Positions 1-8,171 of a stretch of 64,000 nt of DNA are shown in pieces. Within the stretch, counting starts at the first letter, position 1; the number at the start of each line of letters is the position of its first letter. This stretch comes from JAYQKL01 sp049890195. Lineage in GTDB: Bacteria > Pseudomonadota > Alphaproteobacteria > RS24. A model generated the notes under the pieces. The model had not been told where the DNA came from. It ran no database searches and saw only the letters and a program-made list of their open reading frames with translations. The stretch spans positions 1 through 64,000 of the forward strand of contig JBMHBY010000005.1 of NCBI GenBank assembly GCA_049890195.1, given 5' to 3'. The translations under genes were made by a program, and so were the position numbers.

Positions 1-112
1 CCGCACCGCTTTCTGCCGCCAGTCGTTGGTAAAGCGCGACCTCCGGCCCACAGATGTTGCACGATCCGTTGTAATAAACTGTTATGGCTTTTTCCTGGTG
101 CATATTTTCCAT
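1..112 (-). CDS. DCC-family (DUF393) thiol-disulfide oxidoreductase-like protein, N-terminal fragment
   Basis: The minus strand from the ATG at 112 reads an open frame to the window edge (37 codons), so the gene is cut off. The N-terminus carries YYNGSCNICGPEV, which fits the start of the DUF393/DCC family (a short beta strand, then C-x-x-C near residues 18-21). In this family the usual D-x-x-C-x-x-C pattern is varied; here it reads N-G-S-C-N-I-C. A second in-frame ATG lies at 103. It sits 31 bp after the glmS stop on the same strand and may be the last gene of a glmU-glmS operon. No specific substrate is known for most members. Confidence 0.6.
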   Translation of the reverse strand, partial: MENMHQEKAITVYYNGSCNICGPEVALYQRLAAESGA

Positions 113-143
113 ACCCGTGACATAGGGTGCCGGGGTCAAAAAC

Positions 144-1967
144 CTATTCCACCGTGACGGACTTCGCCAGATTACGCGGCTGGTCAACATCTGTCCCTTT
201 GGCGACAGCCGTGTGATAGGCCAGTAATTGCAGGGGAACAGCGTAAACGATCGGGGCCACCAGATCATCGGTTTCTGGAATCGACAGATGCGCCTGACAG
301 GTCTTCAGGGTTGCGCAGTTCGCCTCTGAACCAATCAGAATTACATGCCCCTTGCGGGCCAGCACCTCCTCAACATTAGAGACGGTCTTGCCGGATATGT
401 CATCACTTGGCGCCAGAGCGATGACGGGCATGTTCTCGTCAATCAAGGCGATGGATCCATGTTTGAGTTCGCCTGCTGCAAACCCTTCGGCATGAATGTA
501 GGAGATTTCCTTTAGTTTCAGCGCTCCTTCAAGTGCAAGTGCATACATGGACTGGCGGCCGATGAAAATGGCATTATCAGCTTTGCTGAGATTGTTTTCC
601 GCAATTGCCTGAATTTCTGCATCGCGTTTCAAGATATCCCCGAGCATGCGCGGCACACTTAAAAGCGAGGCGACAACAGCGGCCTCCTCTTCAGGTGTCA
701 TCCGGCTTCTTTGCTTGGCGGCAAATAACGCCACCGACAGCAAAACGGCAAGCTGGCATGAGAATGCCTTGGTGGATGCCACACCGATTTCCGGGCCGGC
801 AAAGGTCTGAAGTGTGACATCCGCCTCCCTGTCAATCGAACTTTGCTTGACATTCACTATGGCCAGGGTTTTGACGTTGTGCGCTTTGCAGTAATTCAGG
901 GCCGCCAATGTATCGGCGGTCTCTCCTGACTGGGAAACAAAAACGGCCAGGCTGTTGCTGTCGAGCGGTGCCTGGCGGTAACGGAACTCAGAGGCAATAT
1001 CCAGGTCAGTCGGGATGCCGGACATGCGTTCGAACCAGGTTTTTGCCACCATGCCGGCATAAAAGGCCGTGCCACAGGCAATGATGGCAATGCGGTTGAT
1101 GTCGTTGAAATCAAAACCCATTTCAGGCAGGGTAATGGCGTCACGGGCACCGTCTATATAGTGGCCAAAGGTGTTGGAAATGACTTCCGGCTGCTCAAAA
1201 ATCTCCTTTGCCATGAAATGACGGTGTGTGCCCTTGTCAACCATGGATGTGGCGGCGTCGACTATAGTGATTTCACGGTCGACCTTGCTGCCGTCAGCGG
1301 TGAAAACATCCAATGATGTCCTGGTGATGTCCGCCCAGTCGCCGTCCTCCAGATAGGTCACGCGGCTGCTCAACGGGGCCAGAGAAAAGGCATCAGAACC
1401 GATATACATTTCACCATCCCCGTGGCCAATGGCCAAAGGTGAGCCTTTGCGGGCGGCAATCATTCGGTCTTCCTCCCCGTGCAGCAGCATCCCTATGGCG
1501 AACGCCCCCTCCAGACGGTTGAATGTTTTTTTCGCCGCTTGATGGATGTTTTGTTCTGTTTCCAAAAACGAAGAGAAGAGATGGACAATCACTTCAGTGT
1601 CTGTCTGGGTTGTAAAAGCGACCCCCTCAGCTTCAAGTTCGGCCTTGAGTTCCTTGTAGTTTTCAATGATGCCGTTATGCACCACCGCCACCTTTTCATT
1701 GGCATGCGGGTGTGCGTTGTTGGAGGTCGGCTCGCCGTGTGTCGCCCATCGGGTATGGCCTATGCCGATTGAGCCCTCGAGGGCATTGTCGGCCAAAACC
1801 GCCTGCAGATTGTTCAGCTTGCCCTTTGCACGCCGGCGGTCAATCGCGCCTTTGTTGACGGTCGCTATCCCCGCGCTGTCATAGCCGCGATACTCAAGGC
1901 GTTTCAGCGCCTCCAAAATTGGTTCCGCTACATTTTCCTTACCAAGAATGCCAACAATGCCGCACAT
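144..1967 (-). CDS. glmS: Glutamine--fructose-6-phosphate aminotransferase (isomerizing)
   Basis: This enzyme makes glucosamine-6-phosphate from fructose-6-phosphate and glutamine, the first committed step to UDP-GlcNAc for peptidoglycan and lipid A. At 607 residues it is close to the usual length (about 609). It starts MCGIVGILG, placing the N-terminal nucleophile Cys at position 2 of a class II glutamine amidotransferase domain (about 1-220). Two SIS sugar-isomerase domains follow (about 285-430 and 460-600), with SQSGETADT and STKAFS phosphosugar-binding segments, and the conserved tail ends DQPRNLAKSVTVE. It lies 4 bp after glmU on the same strand, so the two are very probably co-transcribed. 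There is no room for a glmS ribozyme leader. Confidence 0.97.
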   Translation of the reverse strand: MCGIVGILGKENVAEPILEALKRLEYRGYDSAGIATVNKGAIDRRRAKGKLNNLQAVLADNALEGSIGIGHTRWATHGEPTSNNAHPHANEKVAVVHNGIIENYKELKAELEAEGVAFTTQTDTEVIVHLFSSFLETEQNIHQAAKKTFNRLEGAFAIGMLLHGEEDRMIAARKGSPLAIGHGDGEMYIGSDAFSLAPLSSRVTYLEDGDWADITRTSLDVFTADGSKVDREITIVDAATSMVDKGTHRHFMAKEIFEQPEVISNTFGHYIDGARDAITLPEMGFDFNDINRIAIIACGTAFYAGMVAKTWFERMSGIPTDLDIASEFRYRQAPLDSNSLAVFVSQSGETADTLAALNYCKAHNVKTLAIVNVKQSSIDREADVTLQTFAGPEIGVASTKAFSCQLAVLLSVALFAAKQRSRMTPEEEAAVVASLLSVPRMLGDILKRDAEIQAIAENNLSKADNAIFIGRQSMYALALEGALKLKEISYIHAEGFAAGELKHGSIALIDENMPVIALAPSDDISGKTVSNVEEVLARKGHVILIGSEANCATLKTCQAHLSIPETDDLVAPIVYAVPLQLLAYHTAVAKGTDVDQPRNLAKSVTVE

Positions 1968-1971
1968 AATG

Positions 1972-3306
1972 TTACCCTTTTGAGTTCTTATCCCTGAATT
2001 TTCTGGCCCACCCCTCTATTGTGCGCGCCGGCGCACGCGTGACGGCCAGTGCATCCGCCCCGACATCCGCGCTTAAGGCCGAGGAGGAACCGACATAAGC
2101 GCCGGCACCTATTTCCACCGGGGCAATCAATGATGTGTTTGATCCAATAAAGGCACCTGCTCCGATGACGGTCTTGTGTTTGTTGAAGCCGTCATAATTG
2201 CAGGTGATGGTTCCGGCACCGATATTCACACCGGCACCGATTTCCGCGTCCCCGATATAGGACAGATGATTGACTTTGGCGCCATCGGCGATTTTCGCCT
2301 TTTTGGTTTCAACAAAATTTCCGATTTTTACGCCCGCTTCCAGCACGGTACCCGGACGCAATCTGGCATAAGGTCCGATGACGGCGTTCATGCCGACCCG
2401 AGCGCCTTCAAGATGGCTGAACGCCTTGATCAATGACCCGGATGCAATGCGAACATCCGGCCCAAAAACACAATGCGGTTCAATCACCACATCAGGCTCG
2501 ATGTCTGTGTCATGGCTGAAATGGACGGTTTCCGGACTCTGCAGCGTGACACCCGACATCAAGAAATGCTGGCGCCGACGGCTTTGAAAAATATTTTCGG
2601 CTTTTGCCAGGCCAAGCCGGCTGTCCACGCCCATTGTGTCATGGACATCCCCAATGACCAGATCAGTTGTGAAGCCCCCTTCTACTGCGAGCTTAACCAG
2701 ATCGGGGAGATAATATTCACCCTGCGCATTATTGTTTTTCAGTTGATCAAGGCACTGTTCCAGCACAACGCGGTCAATCGCCATGGCTCCGCCATTGCAC
2801 AAGGTGACTTGCCGCAACTCCTCACTTGCATCCTTATGTTCAATGATTTCGGTAGGGGTATGGTCTTCAGAAAGAAGGATGCGTCCATATCCGTCAGGGT
2901 CGGCCGGGGTGAACCCCAACACACAAAGTTGCGCCTGTGAGTCGGCAAGTTGTCTCAGGGTTTCTGGCCGCATCAAAGGGGTGTCGCCGAACATCACGAC
3001 AGCGCGCTGAACATGTGCCGCAAGTGGCATGGCTGCTTTGACGGCATCACCCGTCCCCTTTTGTTGGGGTTGCAAAGCCATGGATGCACTGGCTGAAAAA
3101 TCTTTGGCAAACGCCTCAATGCTGTCCTGACCCGGTGAAACCACGATAATTGTTTCAGACAGACCCGCCTGTTGCGCCGCACGCATGGCATGGCCCAACA
3201 TCGGCAGACCGCCGATGGGATGCAGCACCTTTGGCAGGTCTGACTTCATCCGCGTACCTTTGCCGGCCGCGAGAATGATGGACACGGTGTCGGAACGAGA
3301 CAACAT
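1972..3306 (-). CDS. glmU: Bifunctional UDP-N-acetylglucosamine pyrophosphorylase / glucosamine-1-phosphate N-acetyltransferase
   Basis: GlmU acetylates glucosamine-1-phosphate and then couples it to UTP, the last two steps to UDP-GlcNAc. The 444-residue product has an N-terminal nucleotidyltransferase fold with LAAGKGTRMKSDLPKVLH (from about residue 12) and GDTPLM. A left-handed beta-helix of hexapeptide repeats begins near residue 245, and the acetyltransferase motif HLSYIGDAEIGAGVNIGAG lies near 345. A clear AGGAGG ribosome-binding site lies 2 nt before the ATG. It is followed at 4 bp by glmS, giving a two-step aminosugar operon. Confidence 0.97.
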   Translation of the reverse strand: MLSRSDTVSIILAAGKGTRMKSDLPKVLHPIGGLPMLGHAMRAAQQAGLSETIIVVSPGQDSIEAFAKDFSASASMALQPQQKGTGDAVKAAMPLAAHVQRAVVMFGDTPLMRPETLRQLADSQAQLCVLGFTPADPDGYGRILLSEDHTPTEIIEHKDASEELRQVTLCNGGAMAIDRVVLEQCLDQLKNNNAQGEYYLPDLVKLAVEGGFTTDLVIGDVHDTMGVDSRLGLAKAENIFQSRRRQHFLMSGVTLQSPETVHFSHDTDIEPDVVIEPHCVFGPDVRIASGSLIKAFSHLEGARVGMNAVIGPYARLRPGTVLEAGVKIGNFVETKKAKIADGAKVNHLSYIGDAEIGAGVNIGAGTITCNYDGFNKHKTVIGAGAFIGSNTSLIAPVEIGAGAYVGSSSALSADVGADALAVTRAPARTIEGWARKFRDKNSKG

Positions 3307-3390
3307 AACCTCCTAAATCAAGACAATTCTATTTAGAAGGGTTTACAGGATTTTAGAAGTCAAAGAATTTTGCGGTTTGTTACGGGGTGT

Positions 3391-5157
3391 TTATGCGGTC
3401 AGGCAGTTTTCATCAACATCTGTCAAGCAATCACCCCCCTGAGTTACGGAACTTTTCAACGATCCGGTTTCCGGCAACAGGTTGAGCGCATAAAAACGGG
3501 CTACGGCCAGTTTCTTTTTTGCAAACGCAGCTGATGAATGCTCAAGGGCCTGCATTGCGCCGCGGGCCAGATAATGTCCGCCGGCGGCAAGGCTGAACAG
3601 GCGTTGATAGGCGGTCGCCCCGGCCAGTTTGTCGGCTTGAGGCTGTTGTGCATCCAGCATCCAATCCGTGCTTTCCTCCAAATCCTGGATAGCCCGGTCC
3701 AGCGCCATGCCGATATCATTAACGGCTTTTTCTGCGTGCGAACTGCAGTCTTGAGCGGTTTCCCGGATTTGGTTGATGAAGGTGGCAACCACACCGCCAT
3801 TGTCCAGCGGCAACTTGCGCCCAATCAAGTCAATCGCCTGAATGCCGTTTGTCCCTTCGTAAATGGTCAGAATACGTGCATCACGGACGTGCTGAGCGGC
3901 GCCGGTTTCCTCAACAAAGCCCATGCCACCATGAATCTGCACACCAAGTGCCGCGACGTCATTGGCGATATCGGTGCTGAAGGATTTTGAAATCGGAGTG
4001 AGCAGGTCGTTGAGGGCTTTTGCCTGTGCGTCATTGTCCTGATGTGCCAAATCATGCAGCACACCATTTTCATAACAAATGGCACGGGCGGCATCGGTGA
4101 GGCTGCGCATTGTCATCAACATGCGTTTGACGTCGGGATGACCGATGATGGCAATCGGGCCATCTTCGGGCTTGCCGTCAAAGGCTTTGCTTTGTTTGCG
4201 CTCCATGGCAAAGGACGTGGCCAGCTGGGTCGCCCTTTCGGCAACGCCGACACCCTGCAGACCGACATGGAGACGGGCATTGTTCATCATCGTAAACATC
4301 GCCGCCATGCCCTTGTTTTCAGCTCCGATCAGCCATCCGATTGCCCCGTCATCCTCACCATAGGACATGACACAGGTCGGGCTGGCATGTATCCCAAGCT
4401 TTTCCTCCAGCCCGATGCATTTCACATCATTCTGCGCCCCCAATGACCCGTCTTCATTGACGAACACTTTGGGGACAAGAAACAGGGAGATTCCTTTTGT
4501 GCCTTCCGGTGCTCCCGGCAGACGCGCCAAAACCAAATGAATGACGTTCTCTGCCATATTGTGATCACCGTAAGTGATGTAGATTTTGGTGCCTTTGATT
4601 CTGTAGCTTCCGTCCCCGACCGGCTCCGCTTTGGTTTTCAGGGCACCGACATCCGACCCGGCTTGCGGTTCCGTCAGGTTCATGGTGCCGGACCATTCGC
4701 CGGAAATGATTTTCGGCAGATATTTCGCCTTCAATTCGTCTGACGCATGCGCCGTCAGCGCCTCGACAGCCCCATTGGTCAACATCGGGCAAAGTGTAAA
4801 AGCTATATTTGAGTTCAACATGTCATAAACAGCGTTTGACAATGACAAAGGAAGCCCCTGACCGCCAAATTCTGTCGGGGCCGCCAAAGTCGGCCACCCA
4901 CCATCCACCAACTGTCTGTAGGCATCGACAAAGGCTTGCGGCACAACAACGCCGGCTTCTGTCAATTCGGCCTTTTCTTGATCCCCGGTCCAACTGATTG
5001 GCGCAATCACTTCGGAAGAAAACCGCCCGGCCTCATCAAGGATGGATTTGGCCAAATCCGCATCCAGACCATCGGTGTTTCCTGCAAACAGGCGATCGAA
5101 ACCAGCCTCGTGAAACAGGCTGAAGCTGATATCATTGACGGGCGCGTTATAGCTCAT
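3391..5157 (-). CDS. Acyl-CoA dehydrogenase with C-terminal extension, DmdC/FadE-like
   Basis: This is a flavin acyl-CoA dehydrogenase that would introduce a 2,3-double bond into an acyl-CoA. The 588-residue length is larger than classical enzymes (about 380) and fits the subgroup with an extra C-terminal helical domain that includes 3-methylmercaptopropionyl-CoA dehydrogenase (DmdC) and long-chain FadE types. Visible features are the FAD-site segment MNLTEPQAGSDVGALKTKA (about 156-174), KIYITYGDHNMAENVIHLVLAR, GMGFVEETG, and ILTIYEGTNGIQA near 430, where Glu is the expected catalytic base. The N-terminus MSYNAPVNDISFSLFHEAGF is typical of this subgroup. It stands alone between glmU and a terminator, so the substrate cannot be told from context. 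Confidence 0.85.
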   Translation of the reverse strand: MSYNAPVNDISFSLFHEAGFDRLFAGNTDGLDADLAKSILDEAGRFSSEVIAPISWTGDQEKAELTEAGVVVPQAFVDAYRQLVDGGWPTLAAPTEFGGQGLPLSLSNAVYDMLNSNIAFTLCPMLTNGAVEALTAHASDELKAKYLPKIISGEWSGTMNLTEPQAGSDVGALKTKAEPVGDGSYRIKGTKIYITYGDHNMAENVIHLVLARLPGAPEGTKGISLFLVPKVFVNEDGSLGAQNDVKCIGLEEKLGIHASPTCVMSYGEDDGAIGWLIGAENKGMAAMFTMMNNARLHVGLQGVGVAERATQLATSFAMERKQSKAFDGKPEDGPIAIIGHPDVKRMLMTMRSLTDAARAICYENGVLHDLAHQDNDAQAKALNDLLTPISKSFSTDIANDVAALGVQIHGGMGFVEETGAAQHVRDARILTIYEGTNGIQAIDLIGRKLPLDNGGVVATFINQIRETAQDCSSHAEKAVNDIGMALDRAIQDLEESTDWMLDAQQPQADKLAGATAYQRLFSLAAGGHYLARGAMQALEHSSAAFAKKKLAVARFYALNLLPETGSLKSSVTQGGDCLTDVDENCLTA

Positions 5158-5203
5158 GGATACCTCTCAATGTGGATGAAACTAAATTATTCTATTTTTG
5201 AAT

Positions 5204-5239
5204 AAAAAAAAGGGGCCAAATGTCTCAGCCCCTTTTTTT
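5204..5239. terminator. Bidirectional rho-independent terminator
   Basis: An A-run followed by GGGGC (5212-5216) pairs with GCCCC followed by a T-run (5228-5239), around an 11-nt loop. It reads as a hairpin with a T-tract on both strands. On the minus strand it sits just after the stop of the TPR gene that closes the TonB2 operon, and before the acyl-CoA dehydrogenase. Confidence 0.85.
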
Positions 5240-5256
5240 GTTTGATTCAGAGAAAA

Positions 5257-6570
5257 TCAGGATTGTTTCTCGGCATTGCGCTTTTCTTCATTGATTTTCG
5301 CCAAACGCCTTTCCAGGGACCTGATCCAACGGAATGCGTCAGTCGCGACATCATCAAAGTCACCCGCTTTACGGAAAGTCTTGATGGCTTCCTCATATTT
5401 CTCGAGTTTGCTTTGGGTGATGCCAAGGGTCAGCCAACTTTCGGCTTCGCGTTTTTTCAGCTTCCCTTTCTCCAAACCTTTTTTAAGGTATTTTTCAGCC
5501 TCACCCCAGTCTTCATCCTGAATGTAAGCCTGTCCAAGCTGGATGTAATGTTTTCCGGTTTTGGATTTTTTTGCTGCATTCAGCAATGGTTTGCGGGACT
5601 TTTTCCACTCGCGGGCGTGCATCCAGGAATTGGCCAGCAATTCCCAGTTTTTTTCAGTCCGCTCAATGGATTTATCGCCCAGGCCCTCAGCCAGAATTTT
5701 GGCCGCCTTGTAGGGGTAATCATTGTAGAGGTAAAGCTGGGCCAATGTGACCTTCTCTTTGCTGGAGGTCAACATGTCTTGACGGTACATGGACTGCTGC
5801 GCAGAAAACGCCTCTTTTTCCTTGCCAAGCTCAAAATAAACGGCCGCAAGCTGCTGCCAATATTGTTTTTTGCCCGGAAATTTATCAACAACCATCTCAA
5901 GCAAAGGAAGGGACTCCTTATACCTGTCTTGCTGCAGCAAAATCGAAAGTTTGATCCTGTACCAGGCTTCACGCGGGTCGTCTACTTTGGAAATCGCGAT
6001 GTCAATATCGCGTTCCGCACGTTTCAAATCCTCTTTGATAAGGTAAATCTGGGCCCGCAAAGCATAGGCTGATGACCCGGGGTCATTTGCGGTCTTGAAC
6101 CATTTGTTCAACAGACGCAGGGCTTTGTTTGTCTGATCCTCTGCCAGATAAAGTTGGGCAAGATTGAAGGTAATGTCATTGATCACATTATCTGGCAACA
6201 CACCCATATTGATTGCCCGCTCAAACTCTTGGGCAGCCCGTTTGTAGTCACCCTTGTCTGCCCAAACAGACGCCATGAATTGCTGTGCAACACCCTTGTC
6301 ATAAGGTTTTGCCTTGGTGCTGGCCAGAACATCCTGAAGGATCCGCATGGCCGTTTCATGATCACCATTTGCCAAAGCCTCCTGGGCATTCAGAATTTTC
6401 GAGCCGCTTGACTTGCTCAAAGTCTGGGACCGTCGCGTTTTTGGCTTTTGCTTCTTTTCTTTCTCTTGCGCCTGAGCAACCGAAACATCGGCTACGGGAG
6501 CAAAAGTCGGCAGCATCAAAAGGCCTGATGCCAATGCCATGATTGTAAAGAGCTGAGTGATTTTTCTCAT
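5257..6570 (-). CDS. Periplasmic tetratricopeptide-repeat protein of the TonB2 system
   Basis: A 437-residue protein with a signal peptide (MRKITQLFTIMALASG..., probable cleavage at AQA-QE near residue 35), then a basic linker and a long array of TPR-like helix pairs from about residue 60 to 420. Recognisable repeat cores include GDHETAMRILQDVL, GDYKRAAQEFERAI, LKRAERDIDIAI, WGEAEKYLKKGL and YEEAIKTFRKAG. It is the last gene of the DUF3450-TtpC-ExbB-ExbD-TonB operon, 11 bp after tonB. Similar TPR proteins accompany the Vibrio-type TonB2/TtpC systems, so a role as a periplasmic or outer-membrane-side partner is inferred. The operon terminator follows at 5204-5239. Confidence 0.85.
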   Translation of the reverse strand: MRKITQLFTIMALASGLLMLPTFAPVADVSVAQAQEKEKKQKPKTRRSQTLSKSSGSKILNAQEALANGDHETAMRILQDVLASTKAKPYDKGVAQQFMASVWADKGDYKRAAQEFERAINMGVLPDNVINDITFNLAQLYLAEDQTNKALRLLNKWFKTANDPGSSAYALRAQIYLIKEDLKRAERDIDIAISKVDDPREAWYRIKLSILLQQDRYKESLPLLEMVVDKFPGKKQYWQQLAAVYFELGKEKEAFSAQQSMYRQDMLTSSKEKVTLAQLYLYNDYPYKAAKILAEGLGDKSIERTEKNWELLANSWMHAREWKKSRKPLLNAAKKSKTGKHYIQLGQAYIQDEDWGEAEKYLKKGLEKGKLKKREAESWLTLGITQSKLEKYEEAIKTFRKAGDFDDVATDAFRWIRSLERRLAKINEEKRNAEKQS

Positions 6571-6581
6571 CTGTCGCCTCT

Positions 6582-7196
6582 TTATTCCGCAATTTGATAG
6601 GTTATCAATTGCTGTACACCGGGTCGCGGTACAGCGCGCCCATTATCGGTTTTGGGTCGATATTTCCATTTGCGGACCGCGTTCATCGCAGAGCGGTTGA
6701 ACATTGTCGGCGGGTCCGCCTCAACAACAAAAATATCAACGGCCTGCCCGACTGCATTAATGGTAAATTCCAGCAAAACCCAGCCTTCAATCCCACGTGA
6801 CAAGGCACGGTTGGGGTATCTCGGTGGCACACGAACAATCGCCAATGCGTCACCATCAACCGGTATGTTAGCACCACCGCCCTGATACATAAAGCTCGTA
6901 TCCATGGTGTTTGCATCATCCAGTTCAGGCTTGTCAATGCTGTCCAGTTTCGGTGGCGGCGGTGGTTCTTCAGGCTGCTGTCTGGTCGGTTTTTTCGGGC
7001 CGCGATCTTTCGTATTCACGTCCTCATCGCGCTCCAGCCGGGTCATGTCGATCGTAATTTTCGGCCCGGCTTCCTCAATCTCATAGTCCTGTCCGGTGAT
7101 CATGATTTTCATGACCAGGAACAGCACCATTGTCGTCACCAGGGCCAGACCCCAGGAAACGGCAGATCTGAGTGGCGAGGATAACAGCTTGTTCAT
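6582..7196 (-). CDS. tonB: Energy transducer TonB
   Basis: TonB carries energy from the inner-membrane ExbB/ExbD motor to outer-membrane receptors. This 204-residue form has one N-terminal transmembrane segment (about 12-30, AVSWGLALVTTMVLFLVMKI), a charged and proline-rich stretch (PTRQQPEEPPPPPKL, about 69-83), and a C-terminal TonB domain with RVPPRYPNRALSRGIEGWVL, TINAVGQAVDIFVVEADPP and AVRKWKYRP. The short periplasmic spacer fits TonB2-type proteins rather than the long TonB1. It directly abuts exbD. No TonB-dependent receptor lies nearby. Confidence 0.93.
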   Translation of the reverse strand: MNKLLSSPLRSAVSWGLALVTTMVLFLVMKIMITGQDYEIEEAGPKITIDMTRLERDEDVNTKDRGPKKPTRQQPEEPPPPPKLDSIDKPELDDANTMDTSFMYQGGGANIPVDGDALAIVRVPPRYPNRALSRGIEGWVLLEFTINAVGQAVDIFVVEADPPTMFNRSAMNAVRKWKYRPKTDNGRAVPRPGVQQLITYQIAE

Positions 7197-7598
7197 TTAT
7201 TTTTCCTCTGCCGCAATGGAAATCTGCGAGACGCCGCCCAAACGGATCTGGTCCATGACTTCAATCAAAACACCGGTTTCGGAGTCTTTATCAGCCTGGA
7301 TGACAGCACCACCTTGCGGGTTTTCAGCGCGCAGGCGTTCAATATTCGCCCGTACAGCAGCCAAATCAACCTCCCGACGGTTAATCCAGACTTCACTGTT
7401 GCTGTTGATGGCCACCAAAATGCCCACGCGGTTTTGTTTGGAGGCGGTTTCTGCATCCGGTCTGGATACATCAATGCCGCTTTCCTTCACAAAGGTTGCC
7501 GTGACAATGAAAAAGATGAGCATGATGAAAACCACGTCCAGCATTGGGGTGATGTCAATATCATTCTCTTCGCTATTTGTTAAACGATGTCGGCGCAT
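7197..7598 (-). CDS. exbD: Biopolymer transport protein ExbD
   Basis: This 133-residue protein has the standard ExbD/TolR layout: a short cytoplasmic N-terminus, one transmembrane helix (DITPMLDVVFIMLIFFIVTA, about 15-34) containing the proton-pathway aspartate D21, and a periplasmic domain. The stop codon abuts the tonB start, and exbB lies 10 bp upstream, so stoichiometric expression in one operon is likely. It belongs to the TonB2 set here rather than to a Tol-Pal system, since no tolA, tolB or pal is present. Confidence 0.93.
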   Translation of the reverse strand: MRRHRLTNSEENDIDITPMLDVVFIMLIFFIVTATFVKESGIDVSRPDAETASKQNRVGILVAINSNSEVWINRREVDLAAVRANIERLRAENPQGGAVIQADKDSETGVLIEVMDQIRLGGVSQISIAAEEK

Positions 7599-7608
7599 AG
7601 TGCCCTCC

Positions 7609-8160
7609 CTACATCAAAATAAGTTCGTCTTCGAGTTCCTCAACCACACGTTCAGCCCGGCGTTCCAGCACTGTCATAAAGGCAATGCCGGATACAGCCG
7701 TAACCAAACCCGCCATCGTCGGCAGTGTGGCCTTGGAAATACCCGCGGCCATGGCACGGGCATTGCCCGAACCTGTGATGGCCATGACGTCAAACACCTC
7801 AACCATACCGGTCACGGTTCCAACCAGCCCAAGAAGGGGCGCCAAGGCAACCAACGCCTTGATGAAACCGATGTTCCGGTAAGCACCGCCGCGGGCAACT
7901 GAAATCAGCTGCTCACGGATGCGGTGGGCATGCCAGGACTTGTGGTCGGTCCTCGCATTCCATTGTTGAAGTGTAGCAATTTCCAGCTGCTTGAACGCTG
8001 TGCGGTAATAGGCAAAGCGCTCGTAAACCAGTCCGAGTAGGACAATGTTGAGCAACATGATGACAACCAACACATTGCCCCCCATCTCCAGGAAGTCACG
8101 CACACCGCGTATCGACTCGAACGGGTTAAGAAACAGCCAGATGATCTCACTGAATTCCAT
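7609..8160 (-). CDS. exbB: MotA/TolQ/ExbB proton-channel family protein, short ExbB2 type
   Basis: A 183-residue ExbB with a first transmembrane helix near 25-45 (GGNVLVVIMLLNIVLLGLVYERF) and two C-terminal helices (about 105-130 and 145-170) carrying the family core LVALAPLLGLVGTVTGMVEVFDVMA and ATLPTMAGLVTAVSGIAFMTVLE. With ExbD it forms the proton-driven motor that energises TonB. It is paired in the operon with a second, much longer ExbB homologue (8172-9557), the arrangement known as ExbB2 plus TtpC in Vibrio. Confidence 0.92.
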   Translation of the reverse strand: MEFSEIIWLFLNPFESIRGVRDFLEMGGNVLVVIMLLNIVLLGLVYERFAYYRTAFKQLEIATLQQWNARTDHKSWHAHRIREQLISVARGGAYRNIGFIKALVALAPLLGLVGTVTGMVEVFDVMAITGSGNARAMAAGISKATLPTMAGLVTAVSGIAFMTVLERRAERVVEELEDELILM

Positions 8161-8171
8161 GAGACTCTCCC

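Noticed and set aside
1968..1971. glmS ribozyme or leader riboswitch
   Set aside because: Only 4 bp separate glmU and glmS, so there is no space for a leader RNA.
5242..6072. 276-codon open frame opposite the TPR protein gene
   Set aside because: Antisense to a well-supported gene with a signal peptide and TPR repeats; it starts inside the terminator region and has no recognisable domain.
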